From the NCBI GenBank assembly GCA_030267565.1, contig BRXU01000017.1, positions 2,264,501 to 2,328,500 on the forward strand: a stretch of DNA of 64,000 nucleotides, given 5' to 3'. Each line of letters begins with the position of its first letter. Positions within the stretch are counted from its first letter, which is position 1. Of the stretch, positions 1-10,815 are shown in pieces. Below the pieces are notes generated by a model. The model ran no database searches. It had not been told where the DNA came from and saw nothing but the letters and a program-made list of their open reading frames with translations. The stretch is from Pleodorina starrii. Taxonomy: Eukaryota > Chlorophyta > Chlorophyceae > Chlamydomonadales > Volvocaceae. Position numbers and translations under genes: made by a program.

Positions 1-106
1 AAGGTGCACGCCACAACTGACTGCCGGGTCACACCTATCGTGCGTGTCCCCCCATCATACCAGCAGCGAAAATGCGCACTACAACCAAACCTTGCTGTGC
101 TACTAC

Positions 107-1332
107 CTAGACTTGGCAACCCTTCCCTGACCTTGCCACCACTGCAACCCTCTTACTGGTGGGCTGCCGTGCAGGCGTGATGGCTGTCACCGGCGATCCA
201 TCGTGGCGCGGAATCATGTCTGGCACAGCCGAGCTTGGTAGCTTCACGACGGCTGGCACATACGCTCCGGAAAAGATTTGCACGTGTGCCACGTCGTACA
301 TCAGCTCCAGATGGGTGCCATCCAAGAGAACCGCGTTGCAGTGCCCGCCACGGTTGAAGACGACAATGGTTTTCAATGGATTGAGCGCCAGAGCATGCTG
401 CTCAGCAACCCGCATGCTGCTGGCATCGCCGCGTGAATCTCCAGGTACAATGGGTGATGCGGCTGACCGCCATCGGGCTGCCGCGGTCTGCAATGAAGCA
501 CGCTCCGCGCCTGACAGCCACACTTCTGCCTGCAGCCCAGCTCCCATGATCCCGTCCTCAGACCCCGACGCCAGTAACGACACGACGGACATCTCCTCCT
601 GAAGAAGCAAGCTCAGCAGCACACGCAGGACGTCCATGTCCAAGAAGTCCGACCCGTCAGCTGCGCCACCTGGCCGGTGGGCTCCCAGAGTGGCCAGCCC
701 GCGAGCCATGAGGTCCACATCCTGGCGAGCGCGCTCCAAATTCTCGTCCAGTTTGCCACCAGCGGCAGCAACATTGCTGTCATACAGCTGCTTAAAGGGC
801 TTGTAGGAGCTGTCCAACATCGAGTACAGGTCTTCCCGTGCAGATACGCCGTTATCACGCGCTGCCTGCTCCAAAATGTTGAGAAGCCCCTGCATGACAG
901 TACCACGAAGGCGATTGATCCTCACTTTCCGCCCAACAGACAGTGGCACAGGTCTTCTATTTGTAACGCACAACAAATCTCCCTCGCCAACTAACATGAA
1001 ACCACGGTCACACAAGCGCCTCGCCACGTACTCTTCCCAGGCATACGTTTCCTGAAGGATATTGTTGATAAAACGTTACATGCCTACAACCCAAACCGCC
1101 ACCGTACCTGTAACGATGCTCCGCGCCCAGCATCCGACGCACGTTGGCTCACGGCCGCAAGGCACGCTGAAAGCCAAACGCACATGTGCGCCTTCGGACT
1201 CGGATCCGCGATGTGCATGGCCCCATGACCATCCAGCAATGCCAGCTTGAACGCGTTGATACCCTTCCCTGCCGATGTCGTGGACATGCCGCGCGCGGCT
1301 AGCACAGCCGCATCGCGTGCAGCATCAAGAGC
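107..1332 (-). CDS. Unrecognised protein, two 3' exons of a longer gene
   Basis: Two minus-strand exons fit together. Exon 1332-1108 (75 codons) follows an acceptor reading TTGAGCAG and ends at CAG|GTACGG. Exon 1051-107 (315 codons including stop) follows CTTCAG. Both junctions are in phase 0, and joining them gives a continuous frame reading ...GASLQ-ETYAWEEYVARRL... The product is at least 389 residues, mostly helical and charged in the middle (segments such as LLNILEQAARDNG and ENLERARQDVDLMARGL), with a Lys/Arg-rich C-terminus. I recognise no family, signal peptide or catalytic motif. The 5' end must lie to the right of 1332. The transposon that begins at 1544 is very close, so the upstream exons may be displaced beyond 12.6 kb, or this fragment may itself belong to a mobile element. 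The coding call is moderately secure; the function is unknown. Confidence 0.5.
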
Positions 1333-1553
1333 CTGCTCAACACACAAAAATAACATGATTTTAAATTTCAAGGTAAACATTACCAATGGCGAAGGCGTAA
1401 TTGTCACCGCATTCATTTGCAGAGCAACAGAGCATACAGGGCCCCTACCAAAACATACAAAAGCCCCTTCAAACACAACAACGCACACAAGAGCTGATCT
1501 TTAATCCGGTATGGTCCCTTGCAAGGTGGCTGGGTACAAGCAGGTGGCAGTCA

Positions 1554-2480
1554 CGAATGAGTGACCCACTTGCCGGCTGGCCTAGGAACATGGGAATCTA
1601 GGAAATACACCTTGAATCGCTGCGGTTATTTGTTAAACTTGAAACGCTTATTCCACGTATTTAAAACATCTTATTAACGCACGGAAATATGCCAGTTTGC
1701 AGCCCGTACCATTGCACTGCATAGCTGATTTGGTAACCTCTTTAGCTCCAAAGTGTTGTAACATTGCCTACGCGATTATAAGATGTTGTCAGCCATGGTA
1801 GTTAGCTGGGAACTGCGATACTAAGGAACTGAGATTTGCCCAGCTCAGCACTTAGCCGCGGTTGCAAGGAATAGAGCTACGAGATATCAAGCAAGGGCGG
1901 AGTATTTCGAAATTCTAAGAAGCCATGATTAAGACGATTTACGGTTGGTCACTGGACAACGACCAACGAATGCCCCTTGGGTCACACGTCCGCAACCCCT
2001 TGCAACCCAAGTCTCCATCCTCAAGAACAGTAGAGGCGTGGCTCTCTCGATCTCTCTCGGGTGACAGATACAAACGCAATGCCCAAATCTGCTACCACCA
2101 ATTAGTCGTTTCAGCTCATAACGCCGCAAAAAGTGGTTACGGCCAGCGGGGAGGTTCATCCGCGAGACACATCAGCACGCTCGCGCAAGCTCGCTGGCAG
2201 CAAAGTCGGTCAATCTCGCCCGCAAACAACTGAAGACTCAAGGAAACGTAGGCATTGCGGGTTCAGACTCGCGACGCGTCCTGACGAATAGAGAGGCGCA
2301 CCACGGTAGAAACACCCGCCGCACCCCAGCAGTCGGTGAAAGGATACCCTTCGCTTCGCTGCATCCAGACCGCACGGTCGGAAAGCGCATCACAAGCCGG
2401 CAGCGATTAACAAACACCTAGACAGCAACAGACGAACACATATCACATAGCAGCCTAAAACACGACAATTAAACGTCCGC
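1554..2480 (+). repeat. Left 927-bp inverted arm
   Basis: It aligns to the reverse complement of 5132-6058 with only scattered substitutions, for example CGAATAGAG against CAAATAGAG near 2285. Similarity stops abruptly after ACGTCCGC at 2480. The open frames inside it are mirrored in the other arm and are not called as genes. Confidence 0.9.
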
Positions 2481-2514
2481 AAACCCACAACAGAACCCAA
2501 CACCCATGCGCCTT

Positions 2515-2958
2515 TCAGACAGAGACGGCGCCCCTGTCGTCCTCGCCTTCGGCGCCGTCGCCTATGCGGTACCCGCCAACCGCCACCCGCGCTGGCGTCA
2601 CCGCCGCCACCAACCGCGCCGTCACAGAATTGTCAGTGCACACCTCTTCCTCGCCCTCGCTTCCCTCCCCTTCCTTTGCTGCTGCCTCCTGCGCCGACAC
2701 CCTGACTGCCCCCTCTTCCCTTCTTGCCCCGTGATCCTACCCTACCTCCCCTCCCTCGCCCCGCACCGGTCCGACCCCGGCCCCTTGCGCTGGCACCGGT
2801 GGGATCACATTCTGCGCGGGCCCGGCTGCTGCTTTCTCGCCACGGCCGCTGTTTTCTGCTGCAGGCTTCGCGCCGATTGTGTCACTTTTTTTAAGGGCAG
2901 CTATTGCTTCCTGCATGAGCTGCCCTTTTCCCGGTCTCTGGGGCCTTCGCGACGACAT
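2515..2958 (-). CDS. Small transposon-encoded acidic protein, two exons
   Basis: The first ATG of the frame is at 2958 (MSSRRPQRPGKG...). Exon 1, 2958-2746, ends GAG|GTAGGG. Exon 2 starts at 2688 after GGCGCAG and reads EAAAKEGEGSEGEEEV... to a stop at 2515. The junction is phase 0. The product is about 128 residues: a basic N-terminus with a possible helix (QLMQEAIAALKKSD), a Pro/Gly linker, and an acidic Glu-rich stretch. I recognise no domain. Its place inside the inner element, divergent from the larger gene at 3987, suggests an accessory transposon protein. An alternative upstream GTG at 2970 is unlikely to be used. Splicing is supported only by consensus sites, so the call is tentative. 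Confidence 0.4.
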
Positions 2959-2981
2959 GGCAGTGGGCACGTCACGCAGTA

Positions 2982-3986
2982 GCGTTGAGAAATGAAGCCA
3001 TTAATGATATATTGGCAAAAACTTAGTTAGGATGACGATAACGAGCGTTTTCGTCCCTCTGGGCACACTTCCGTTCCGAGTAATTCTGCAGTACAAACCA
3101 ATCTGCAGTGTTTCGGAACAGCGGTGTTCATGGACAGTTTATTGCAGTTCTACCTAATTTGGTACTATATCTTCAGTTTGAAACATTTCTTGTGATGGGG
3201 AAGAATACATAGTGACAGAACCCATAATAGGTCGGAAGCCGTCTTCTGAGGGCTAGCGCTTCCACGACAAATGTCACGTTTGCAAAAGCGTATTACATGT
3301 ACAAGAAAGTGTTTATTAACATCATATGCTTAAAATTCACTGGGGTCTTAAGTGGGTGTAATATCTCTTCTGCGTTCCCTCCGCGTCGCCCAACTGCGTT
3401 TTCACGTTAGGAAGACTGGCATTCTGCTAAATCACCCTTGTAGAAGATGTATGTTAACAAGACTTCATATTCTTCTACCAGGATATGTAATTCCAAGCCT
3501 GGTAATCTGTGCGCCGAACTGTGCTCGGTCATTCTGCCGTATTCTGTGGGGTTTTCTGCTGTGAGATCTGTGATATGTTTGCGACGTCATGCAAATAGAC
3601 GATCAGCGCGGTCTTGCAAAGGTTGTTTATGACATGTTTTGCTTACGGCGCGAGCGCATCGCCGCGTAGAGTCGATGGAGACTCCTTCTCAGGTCATGTT
3701 GCGCTTTTGTGACGTATCTGTCTTATGGTGTCTTTATGCCCTTTCTGCTACGGTTGATTTTTTTTTATCCTATCTTTTTGTTCCTTTTGCTTGACTGAGG
3801 CGGTTCATGAGCCTTCGGGTTCGTTTGAACCGTACGAGCTCACTGAAGCTTGTAACATCATAACTGTGATATAGTCCATAGCAGACGACAACGACATGCC
3901 CACTTGCTTAGATACACAGGCACATAACATACATTACTTCCAGCGCCCAGACACGCCGTCACCTGTTACAATGCCTACCACGCAAT
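2982..3986. other. Region between the two divergent transposon genes
   Basis: About 1 kb, AT-richer than its surroundings, without a convincing exon on either strand. It lies between the 5' ends of two divergently transcribed genes, so it probably holds both promoters. I see no clear repeat inside it. Confidence 0.4.
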
Positions 3987-5222
3987 ATGTCCGCCGAGAA
4001 AGTGAAGAATCTTTTGCATACCGTCAATGCATCTGAACTAAGCCCATCTGAGCTTGGGGAATTTGCTATTGCGTTCTGCAAGAAATACAAGAATTCCTTG
4101 CCTCAAGTGCTCAAGGACGCTGAAGTTAACGACGCCATCACCACTTCCATCCGCTCTTGTCTCGACTCTGTTAGACGATCTGGTGGCCAAGATAAGGAAT
4201 TGAAGCAGGGGTGGAGTACTGTTGCCACAGCGGTTTCCGGTAGGTATGGAACTTGACTGGCAAAGTAGAGTGGCATAGCATGCATCCCATCGACATGCCA
4301 CACGCCCACGACGCTCTTTGCCTGTCTGGCCGCGCAGGAGAGTCCGTAACCAAAGCTCGCTTATTTCAAACTGCTCATAGGCGTTTGGGGTTAAAGCGAC
4401 ATATTCTCCGTCAGCACGCTGGCCGTCACCAGGCCATCGTCGCCCGTGCTTTGACGACGTCTTACGAGCCATACAGACTCGTAGTGCGACAGGACCGTAT
4501 TAGCAATAACGTCCTCACGAAACTCAGGTGCTTCTGGGACGCCAATAGTGTTGTGAGTCCACGTGCTGGTGATATCACACGGGTAAAAGTAACAGGTAGC
4601 AAGCTCCGGCATTACGTGCCCCGGAAGTTCGTCCAGAGCAGTTACAAGAAGCTACATCTGAAGTACTTGGCCTCGCTACCAGAAGGATCCAATGACAGGG
4701 TGTCTTATGGTGTCTTTTATGGGGCCAAACCTGAGTACGTCAAGCCGTTCAAGGTACGTTCAAACCCGCTCTCATGTCGGGTATCTATTAACACACTCCT
4801 CGCGTCCCGCAGCTCTCTTCGCCCCAATTTCTCCTCCCCTCCCTCCCTTCCCCTCCCCTCCCTCCCTAACCTTCCGCCTCAACCCACCCCTCCTGCCACG
4901 CCTTTCCGTCCCACTGCAGGAGAAGCAGCGCAGCGTGTGTGTTTGCGTACGATGCGTCAACTTCGAGGCGCTCGTTGATGCGGTGCAGAGCAAGCGTAGT
5001 CTGCTGTCGCAGCGTCCAGAGCTCACAAGACTTCGGCGGAATGACGACGGGAAGCGGGCTCTGCCAAGTACCATCACTCCCGATTCCCTTTACGAGGCCT
5101 CTCTTTGCGAACCACCACCCGAAAGTCAAGAGCGGACGTTTAATTGTCGTGTTTTAGGCTGCTATGTGATATGTGTTCGTCTGTTGCTGTCTAGGTGTTT
5201 GTTAATCGCTGCCGGCTTGTGA
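3987..5222 (+). CDS. Putative transposase-type protein of inner element, three exons
   Basis: Exon 1 is 3987-4239 (MSAEKVKNLLHTVN...), donor GTAGGT. Exon 2 is 4338-4753 (GESVTKARLF...KPEYVKPFK), donor GTACGT. Exon 3 is 4920-5222 (EKQRSVCVCVRCVNFEALV...). The lengths 253+416+303 sum to 972 nt, or 323 residues. Exon 2 has FWDANSVVSPRAGD, then a basic run, then YGVFYGAKPEYVKPFK. Exon 3 begins with a Cys cluster (CVCVRCVN). From memory, a layout of FW-D-S-G-D, basic stretch, aromatic K/RP-V, then R-x-C-x-C-x2-C-x-N occurs in transposon-derived proteins of several eukaryotes, but I cannot name the superfamily. No complete DDE triad is identifiable. The C-terminus reads into the inverted arm, so the last 30 residues are uncertain. 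Confidence 0.55.
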
Positions 5223-6058
5223 TGCGCTTTCCGACCGTGCGGTCTGGATGCAGCGAAGCGAAGGGTATCCTTTCACCGACTGCTGGGGTGCGGCGAGTGT
5301 TTCTACCGTGGTGCGCCTCTCTATTTGTCAGGACGCGTCGCGAGTCTGAACCCGCAATGCCTACGTTTCCTTGAGTCTTCAGTTGTTTGAGGGCGAGATT
5401 GACCGACTTTGCTGCCAGCGAGCTTGCGCGAGCGTGCTCATGTGTCTCGCGGATGAACCTCCCCGCTGGCCGTAACCACTTTTTGCGGCGTTATGAGCTG
5501 AAACGACTAATTGGTGGTAGCAGATTTGGGCATTGCGTTTGTATCTGTCACCCGAGAGAGATCGAGAGAGCCACGCCTCTACTGTTCTTGAGGATGGAGA
5601 CTTGGGTTGCAAGGGGTTGCGGACGTGTGACCCAAGGGGCATTCGTTGGTCGTTGTCCAGTGACCAACCGTAAATCGTCTTAATCATGGCTTCTTAGAAT
5701 TTCGAAATACTCCGCCCTTGCTTGATATCTCGTAGCTCTATTCCTTGCAACCGCGGCTAAGTGCTGAGCTGGGCAAATCTCAGTTCCTTAGTATCGCAGT
5801 TCCCAGCTAACTACCATGGCTGACAACATCTTATAATCGCGTAGGCAATGTTACAACACTTTGGAGCTAAAGAGGTTACCAAATCAGCTATGCAGTGCAA
5901 TGGTACGGGCTGCAAACTGGCATATTTCCGTGCGTTAATAAGATGTTTTAAATACGTGGAATAAGCGTTTCAAGTTTAACAAATAACCGCAGCGATTCAA
6001 GGTGTATTTCCTAGATTCCCATGTTCCTAGGCCAGCCGGCAAGTGGGTCACTCATTCG
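5132..6058 (-). repeat. Right 927-bp inverted arm
   Basis: Inverted partner of 1554-2480. The last coding codons of the plus-strand gene at 3987-5222 run into this arm. Confidence 0.9.
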
Positions 6059-6094
6059 CCCTATAGCAGTCAAACCGCCCTTAAGGGCAAAATA

Positions 6095-6490
6095 TGGCCT
6101 TACGGTGTGCCCTTAAGGTCCAACCGCCCTAGCATGTTCAACGCCAAAACGTGTTTGGAAATAATTATTTATGCTTATTAAGCAGTATAAAAGCAATAGC
6201 CGCAGAAAAGCAGACCTCCCAAGTCAAATCCGTTCACATGCCTTGGTCACCCGTCCGGTCACAGTATTTTTGGTGTTGTCTTGTTGCATTTTGTACTTAT
6301 ACTAAGTAGTGCATATAAATACTCCAGCTTGGCTGATTGAAAGTGTCCTAACCTTAGTCGGTCTGAAGGGCAACCATGGTTGCCCTCCTCCAGCGTTCAT
6401 AGTGAAGGTCACGAGTTTTGAAGGACGATGTCTAGGTTATCAATATGAACAGTATTAACTGTATTGGCGAGTACTGCAGCAGCTGCGGAA
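6095..6490 (+). repeat. Diverged direct repeat, copy 1
   Basis: Matches 11294-11575 in the same orientation. Both contain CGCCCTAGCATG, then CCTTAGTCGG, then the palindromic GGGCAACCATGGTTGCCC, then TTGGCGAGTA. The copies differ by many substitutions and indels, so the duplication is old. Confidence 0.7.
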
Positions 6491-7101
6491 GCGACTTCGC
6501 GGAAATGGTTGTGCAGCTTGCCGCGGGAATAGCGCAAATGTAGAAGGACGCATGCAGGGTAAACGTCCTCTTCTATCTGCTTGCACGGGCTATTGCAAGG
6601 AGCAGGCCGGGCACTGTGCTGCAAAGGCGCGACGGGTTCGCAAACGCCCCTGCGGACGCCTCGCCCTCCATCATGTATAAGCTGGAGTTTACACATATCT
6701 CACAGCTGAGAGGGGGCCACTGCAATTGAGTCCGACCGCGCGTGCCGGTGTCCGACCGCGCGTGCCGACCGCTGCTGGCATAACCCCCTGGCCCCCAACC
6801 TGGCGCATCGCAAGCCGGATAGCGGCGGCCCAATGCCCCAGGTGTGCGGGTTAGTTGTGCAGCGCTGTCGCGCCCGAAGCGTCCAACAGCACCCCCTTTC
6901 CCTTCCTCGGGCGGGTGTGCAGTCCGTTGCAGTGCTGTCTCGTGAACTTGTTGGTTTGGGTTGGTCCGGCGGCTGCACGGCCGTGCACCGTCAACCTCCT
7001 CGGTAAGGTAACAGTACCGTAACAGCGTCTCTGGCTTACTCTCATCGCCATTGCCCGTAGCCGGGCAGGGCTAGGTGGGTTGAGCTTCAGCAGCCTGTCC
7101 G

Positions 7102-8400
7102 GTGTTTGTCAACACCCTCAACAAGGATCTCCATGTCCAGGATTTCAAGCTTCCGACCGCTGACGGCGGGGCTTCATTGTCGCACATAAGGCTGGACGGG
7201 GGTTTGGGTTGGGTCGGGTGGAGCGTCTTGCTGTATGCCGCGGTAGGGCTGCTTGTCCCCGTCTGCATAGCCACTCGAATGAGCGGTTCCGGCTACAGAT
7301 GCAGGCCGCCGCACCGAGCCGTATGCCGCAAAGAAGGGCCGTTGGCCCTCATGGGGCCGCTCGCACAGCTCATTGCCCAGTGCGGGTCGAACGCCCCGTG
7401 GCCGGTCCCGGTTCCCCCACCGCCGCTGCCCGCGGCGCAGCTGGGACCAGGCGCGCCGGGGGCTGGCACGGCCGCGGGGTGGATTGGGGCCGTCCCCGCG
7501 GCAGCAGCAGCGCTGGCGGCCATGCTAGGTGGGGCCCCGGCCCCGGCGGCAGGTCGGGTAGACGCTCCCTCGGTGTACGCCACCGGGGCGGACTGGTCAG
7601 GCAACCCCTCCGGAAACCTGCCCGAGAGCGGCCGTGACCTCGAGCGTGCCGGGATGGCGGCGGCCGGGGGACCCCAGCGGCACCGGCATTCACAGGGACA
7701 GCGGGCGTATGGCCGAGCGGCGGCCCGACGCTGGAGGCCCTGCACGCCGCGGCAACGGCCGCCGTGGGGCGCAGCACAGGACCGACGGGCTGGACGCCCC
7801 CGCTGGGCGGCAACCCTTGGACGTTTGGCGCGTCCGCGGCCTGGGACCGCGGGCTGGCCGGGCATTGCTACCCGGACGGCCGGCTGCGGAGGGGCAACGT
7901 GATGTTCGGGGTCCAGTACGTCGATGCCCAGGGCGCCAGGGGCTGCCGGCTCGCGACCTGGAGAGCCTCCCCGCCCTGCGCGACTTTCGAGCGCCGCCGG
8001 GGGGGATAAGGGGCAACGCCGCCCAGCTGGCGGCCCAGGCAGTAAAACTGCAGGTCCGGAAGCATTTGGGGGCGCTGCTGCGCGCCCAGCCCAAGCACGA
8101 TGGGCCCACCCATGTGCCGCTCATGGCCGAGGCCATCCGGAACACGGTGTTGCAGGAGGAGTTCAAGGCCGCCCGCAGGGAGGGCATCGGGGGTAGCGGC
8201 AGCGGCCACGTGGGCGGTAATGGCGGCGGCGGGAGCCACCGGGGCGAGGCCCCGAGTGCCCGCGGTGGAGAGGCGGGCCTCTACGGTGGTGCTCCCAGAA
8301 GCCCCAACGGGGGCCGGGGCGGCGGCGGCGGGCAGGGCCAGGCGGGCTGGGCCCCGGCGTGGCAGGCGGTGCTGCACACGTGCGGCGCGCATGTAGTACA
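7102..8400 (+). pseudogene. Frame-broken coding stretch of the outer element
   Basis: Protein-like sequence jumps between frames. It starts in one frame at 7102 (MFVNTLNKDLHVQDFKLPTA...). It then reads GGNPWTFGASAAWDRGLAGH and GVQYVDAQGA in another frame around 7800-7935. It then reads RGNAAQLAAQAVKLQVRKHL and LMAEAIRNTVLQEEFKAARR in a third frame at about 8010-8190, before entering a Gly-rich run and the tandem array. The frame changes lack good splice signals, so I read it as a decayed gene, although unseen small introns could explain some shifts. The family is not recognised; a structural (gag-like) protein of a mobile element is one possibility. It precedes the 140-bp array directly. Confidence 0.35.
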
Positions 8401-10815
8401 GTACGGAACGGATCGACGGGCGTGTGTTGTCGAATGCGACTGGCTGCGTGCCACTTTCACTTTGGACGGTGCCGCGTTGCCCGCTGACACGTTTCTGTTT
8501 CCAGGCCGCGCGGCCCCTCGCGTGGCGCACATGTAGTACAGTACGGAACGGATCGACGGGCGTGTGTTGTCGAATGCGCCCGGCTGCGTGCCACTTTCGG
8601 TTTGGACGGTGCCGCGTTGCCCGCTGACACGTTTCTGTTCCCAGGCCGCGCGGCCCCTCGTGCGGCGCGCATGTACTACAGTACGGAACGGATCGACGGG
8701 CGTGTGTTGTCGAATGCGCCCGGCTGCGTGCCACTTATGGTTTGGACGGTGCCGCGTTGCCCGCTGACACGTTTCTGTTTCCAGGCCGCGCGGCCCCTCG
8801 CGCGGCGAGCATGTAGTACAGTACGGAACGGATCGACGGGCGTGTGTTGTCGAATGCGACCGGCTGCGTGCCACTTATGGTTTGGACGGTGCCGCGTTGC
8901 CCGCTGACACGTTTCTGTTTCCAGGCCGCGCGGCCCCTCGTGCGGCGCGCATGTACTACAGTACGGAACGGATCGACGGGCGTGTGTTGTCGAATGCGCC
9001 CGGCTGCGTGCCACTTTCGGTTTGGACGGTGCCGCGTTGCCCGCTGACACGTTTCTGTTTCCAGGCCGCGCGGCCCCTCGTGCGGCGCGCATGTACTACA
9101 GTACGGAACGGATCGACGGGCGTGTGTTGTCGAATGCGCCCGGCTGCGTGCCACTTTCGCTTTGGACGGTGCCGCGTTGCCCGCTGACACGTTTCTGTTT
9201 CCAGGCCGCGCGGCCCCTCGCGTGGCGCACATGTAGTACAGTACGGAACGGATCGACGGGCGTGTGTTGTCGAATGCGCCCGGCTGCGTGCCACTTTCGG
9301 TTTGGACGGTGCCGCGTTGCCCGCTGACACGTTTCTGTTTCCAGGCCGCGCGGCCCCTCGCGCGGCGCACATGTAGTACAGTACGGAACGGATCGACGGG
9401 CGTGTGTTGTCGAATGCGACCGGCTGCGTGCCACTTTCGGTTTGGACGGTGCTGCATTGCCCGCTGACACGTTTCTGTTTCCAGGCCGCGTGGCCCCTCA
9501 CGTGGCGCACATGTAGTACAGTACGGAACGGATCGACGGGCGTGTGTTGTCGAATGCGCCCGGCTGCGTGCCACTTATGGTTTGGACGGTGCCGCGTTGC
9601 CCGCTGACACGTTTCTGTTTCCAGGCCGCGCGGCCCCTCGCGCGGCGCACATGTAGTACAGTACGGAACGGATCGACGGGCGTGTGTTGTCGAATGCGAC
9701 CGGCTGCGTGCCACTTTCGGTTTGGACGGTGCCGCGTTGCCCGCTGACACGTTTCTGTTTCCAGGCCGCGCGGCCCCTCGCGCGGCGCACATGTAGTACA
9801 GTACGGAACGGATCGACGGGCGTGTGTTGTCGAATGCGACCGGCTGCGTGCCACTTATGGTTTGGACGGTGCCGCGTTGCCCGCTGACACGTTTCTGTTT
9901 CCAGGCCGCGCGGCCCCTCGCGCGGCGCACATGTAGTACAGTACGGAACGGACGTGTGTTGTCGAATGCGACCGGCTGCGTGCCACTTTCGGTTTGGACG
10001 GTGCCGCGTTGCCCGCTGACACGTTTCTGTTTCCAGGCCGCGTGGCCCCGCGCGCGGCGCGCATGTAATACAGTACGGAACGGATCGACGGGCGTATGTT
10101 GTCGAATGCGACCGGCTGCGTGCCACTTTCGGTTTGGACGGTGCCGCGTTGCCCGCTGACACGTTTCTGTTTCCAGGCCGCGTGGCCCCGCGCGCGGCGC
10201 GCATGTAATACAGTACGGAACGGATCGACGGGCGTGTGTTGTCGAATGCGCCCGGCTGCGTGCCACTTATGGTTTGGACGGTGCCGCGTTGCCCGCTGAC
10301 ACGTTTCTGTTTCCAGGCCGCGCGGCCCCTCGCGCGGCGAGCATGTAGTACAGTACGGAACGGATCGACGGGCGTGTGTTGTCGAATGCGACCGGCTGCG
10401 TGCCACTTATGGTTTGGACGGTGCCGCGTTGCCCGCTGACACGTTTCTGTTTCCAGGCCGCGTGGCCCCGCGCGCGGCGCGCATGTAATACAGTACGGAA
10501 CGGATCGACGGGCGTTTGTTGTCGAATGCGCCCGGCTGTGTGCCACTTATGGTTTGGACGGTGCCGCGTTGCCCTCTGACACGTTTCTGTTTCCAGGCCG
10601 CGCGGCCCCTCGCGCGGCGCACATGTAGTACAGTACGGAACGGATCGACGGGCGTGTGTTGTCGAATGCGACCGGCTGCGTGCCACTTTCGGTTTGGACG
10701 GTGCCGCGTTGCCCGCTGACACGTTTCTGTTTCCAGGCCGCGCGGCCCCGCGCGCGGCGCGCATGTAGTACAGTACGGAACGGATCGACGGGCGTGTGTT
10801 GTCGAATGCGCCCGG
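8401..10815 (+). repeat. 140-bp tandem array, 17 full units plus a partial
   Basis: The motif GTACGGAACGGATCGACGGG recurs every 140 bp at 8401, 8541, 8681 and so on to about 10771. One unit at 9941 has lost about 10 bp. Units differ by few substitutions, for example CTTTCGG against CTTATGG. Each unit carries CGCTGAC, a pyrimidine-rich run and TTTCCAG, which looks like a branch point plus 3' splice site, followed by the palindrome GGCCGCGCGGCC. The array lies inside the outer transposon. The long minus-strand open frames across it are explained by repetition of GC-rich sequence and are not called as genes. Confidence 0.95.

Larger units (their letters stand above)
1554..6058. mobile_element. 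Inner fold-back DNA transposon (4.5 kb, 927-bp arms)
   Basis: Positions 1554-2480 and 5132-6058 are near-identical inverted arms of exactly equal length. The termini read CGAATGAGTGACCC and its complement. The 2.65-kb centre holds two spliced genes pointing in opposite directions. The element sits inside the left terminal repeat of the outer element. Comparison with the intact right terminal repeat at 12551-12590 shows the pre-insertion sequence was CACGA followed by CCCTATAG. Only CG (or CGA/TCG) flanks it on both sides, so any target duplication is 2-3 bp and not perfect. The gene on the plus strand resembles a transposase-type protein, so the element may be autonomous. Confidence 0.75.

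Noticed and set aside
1925..2233. 102-codon frame in the left inverted arm (mirrored at 5379-5687)
   Set aside because: Present in both arms because the arms are identical. It has no domain, and the opposite frame is equally open.
7071..7274. Possible minus-strand relative of the first gene (ILDME against FLDMD words)
   Set aside because: Only about ten residues match, and in a frame without supporting neighbours.
8956..10266. 436-codon minus-strand frame through the 140-bp array
   Set aside because: It contains only the repeated unit in rotating frames, begins and ends inside the array, and has overlapping rivals in the other frames.
8401..10815. CRISPR-like or rDNA-spacer array
   Set aside because: Units are contiguous 140-mers without variable spacers, and no ribosomal RNA sequence is nearby.
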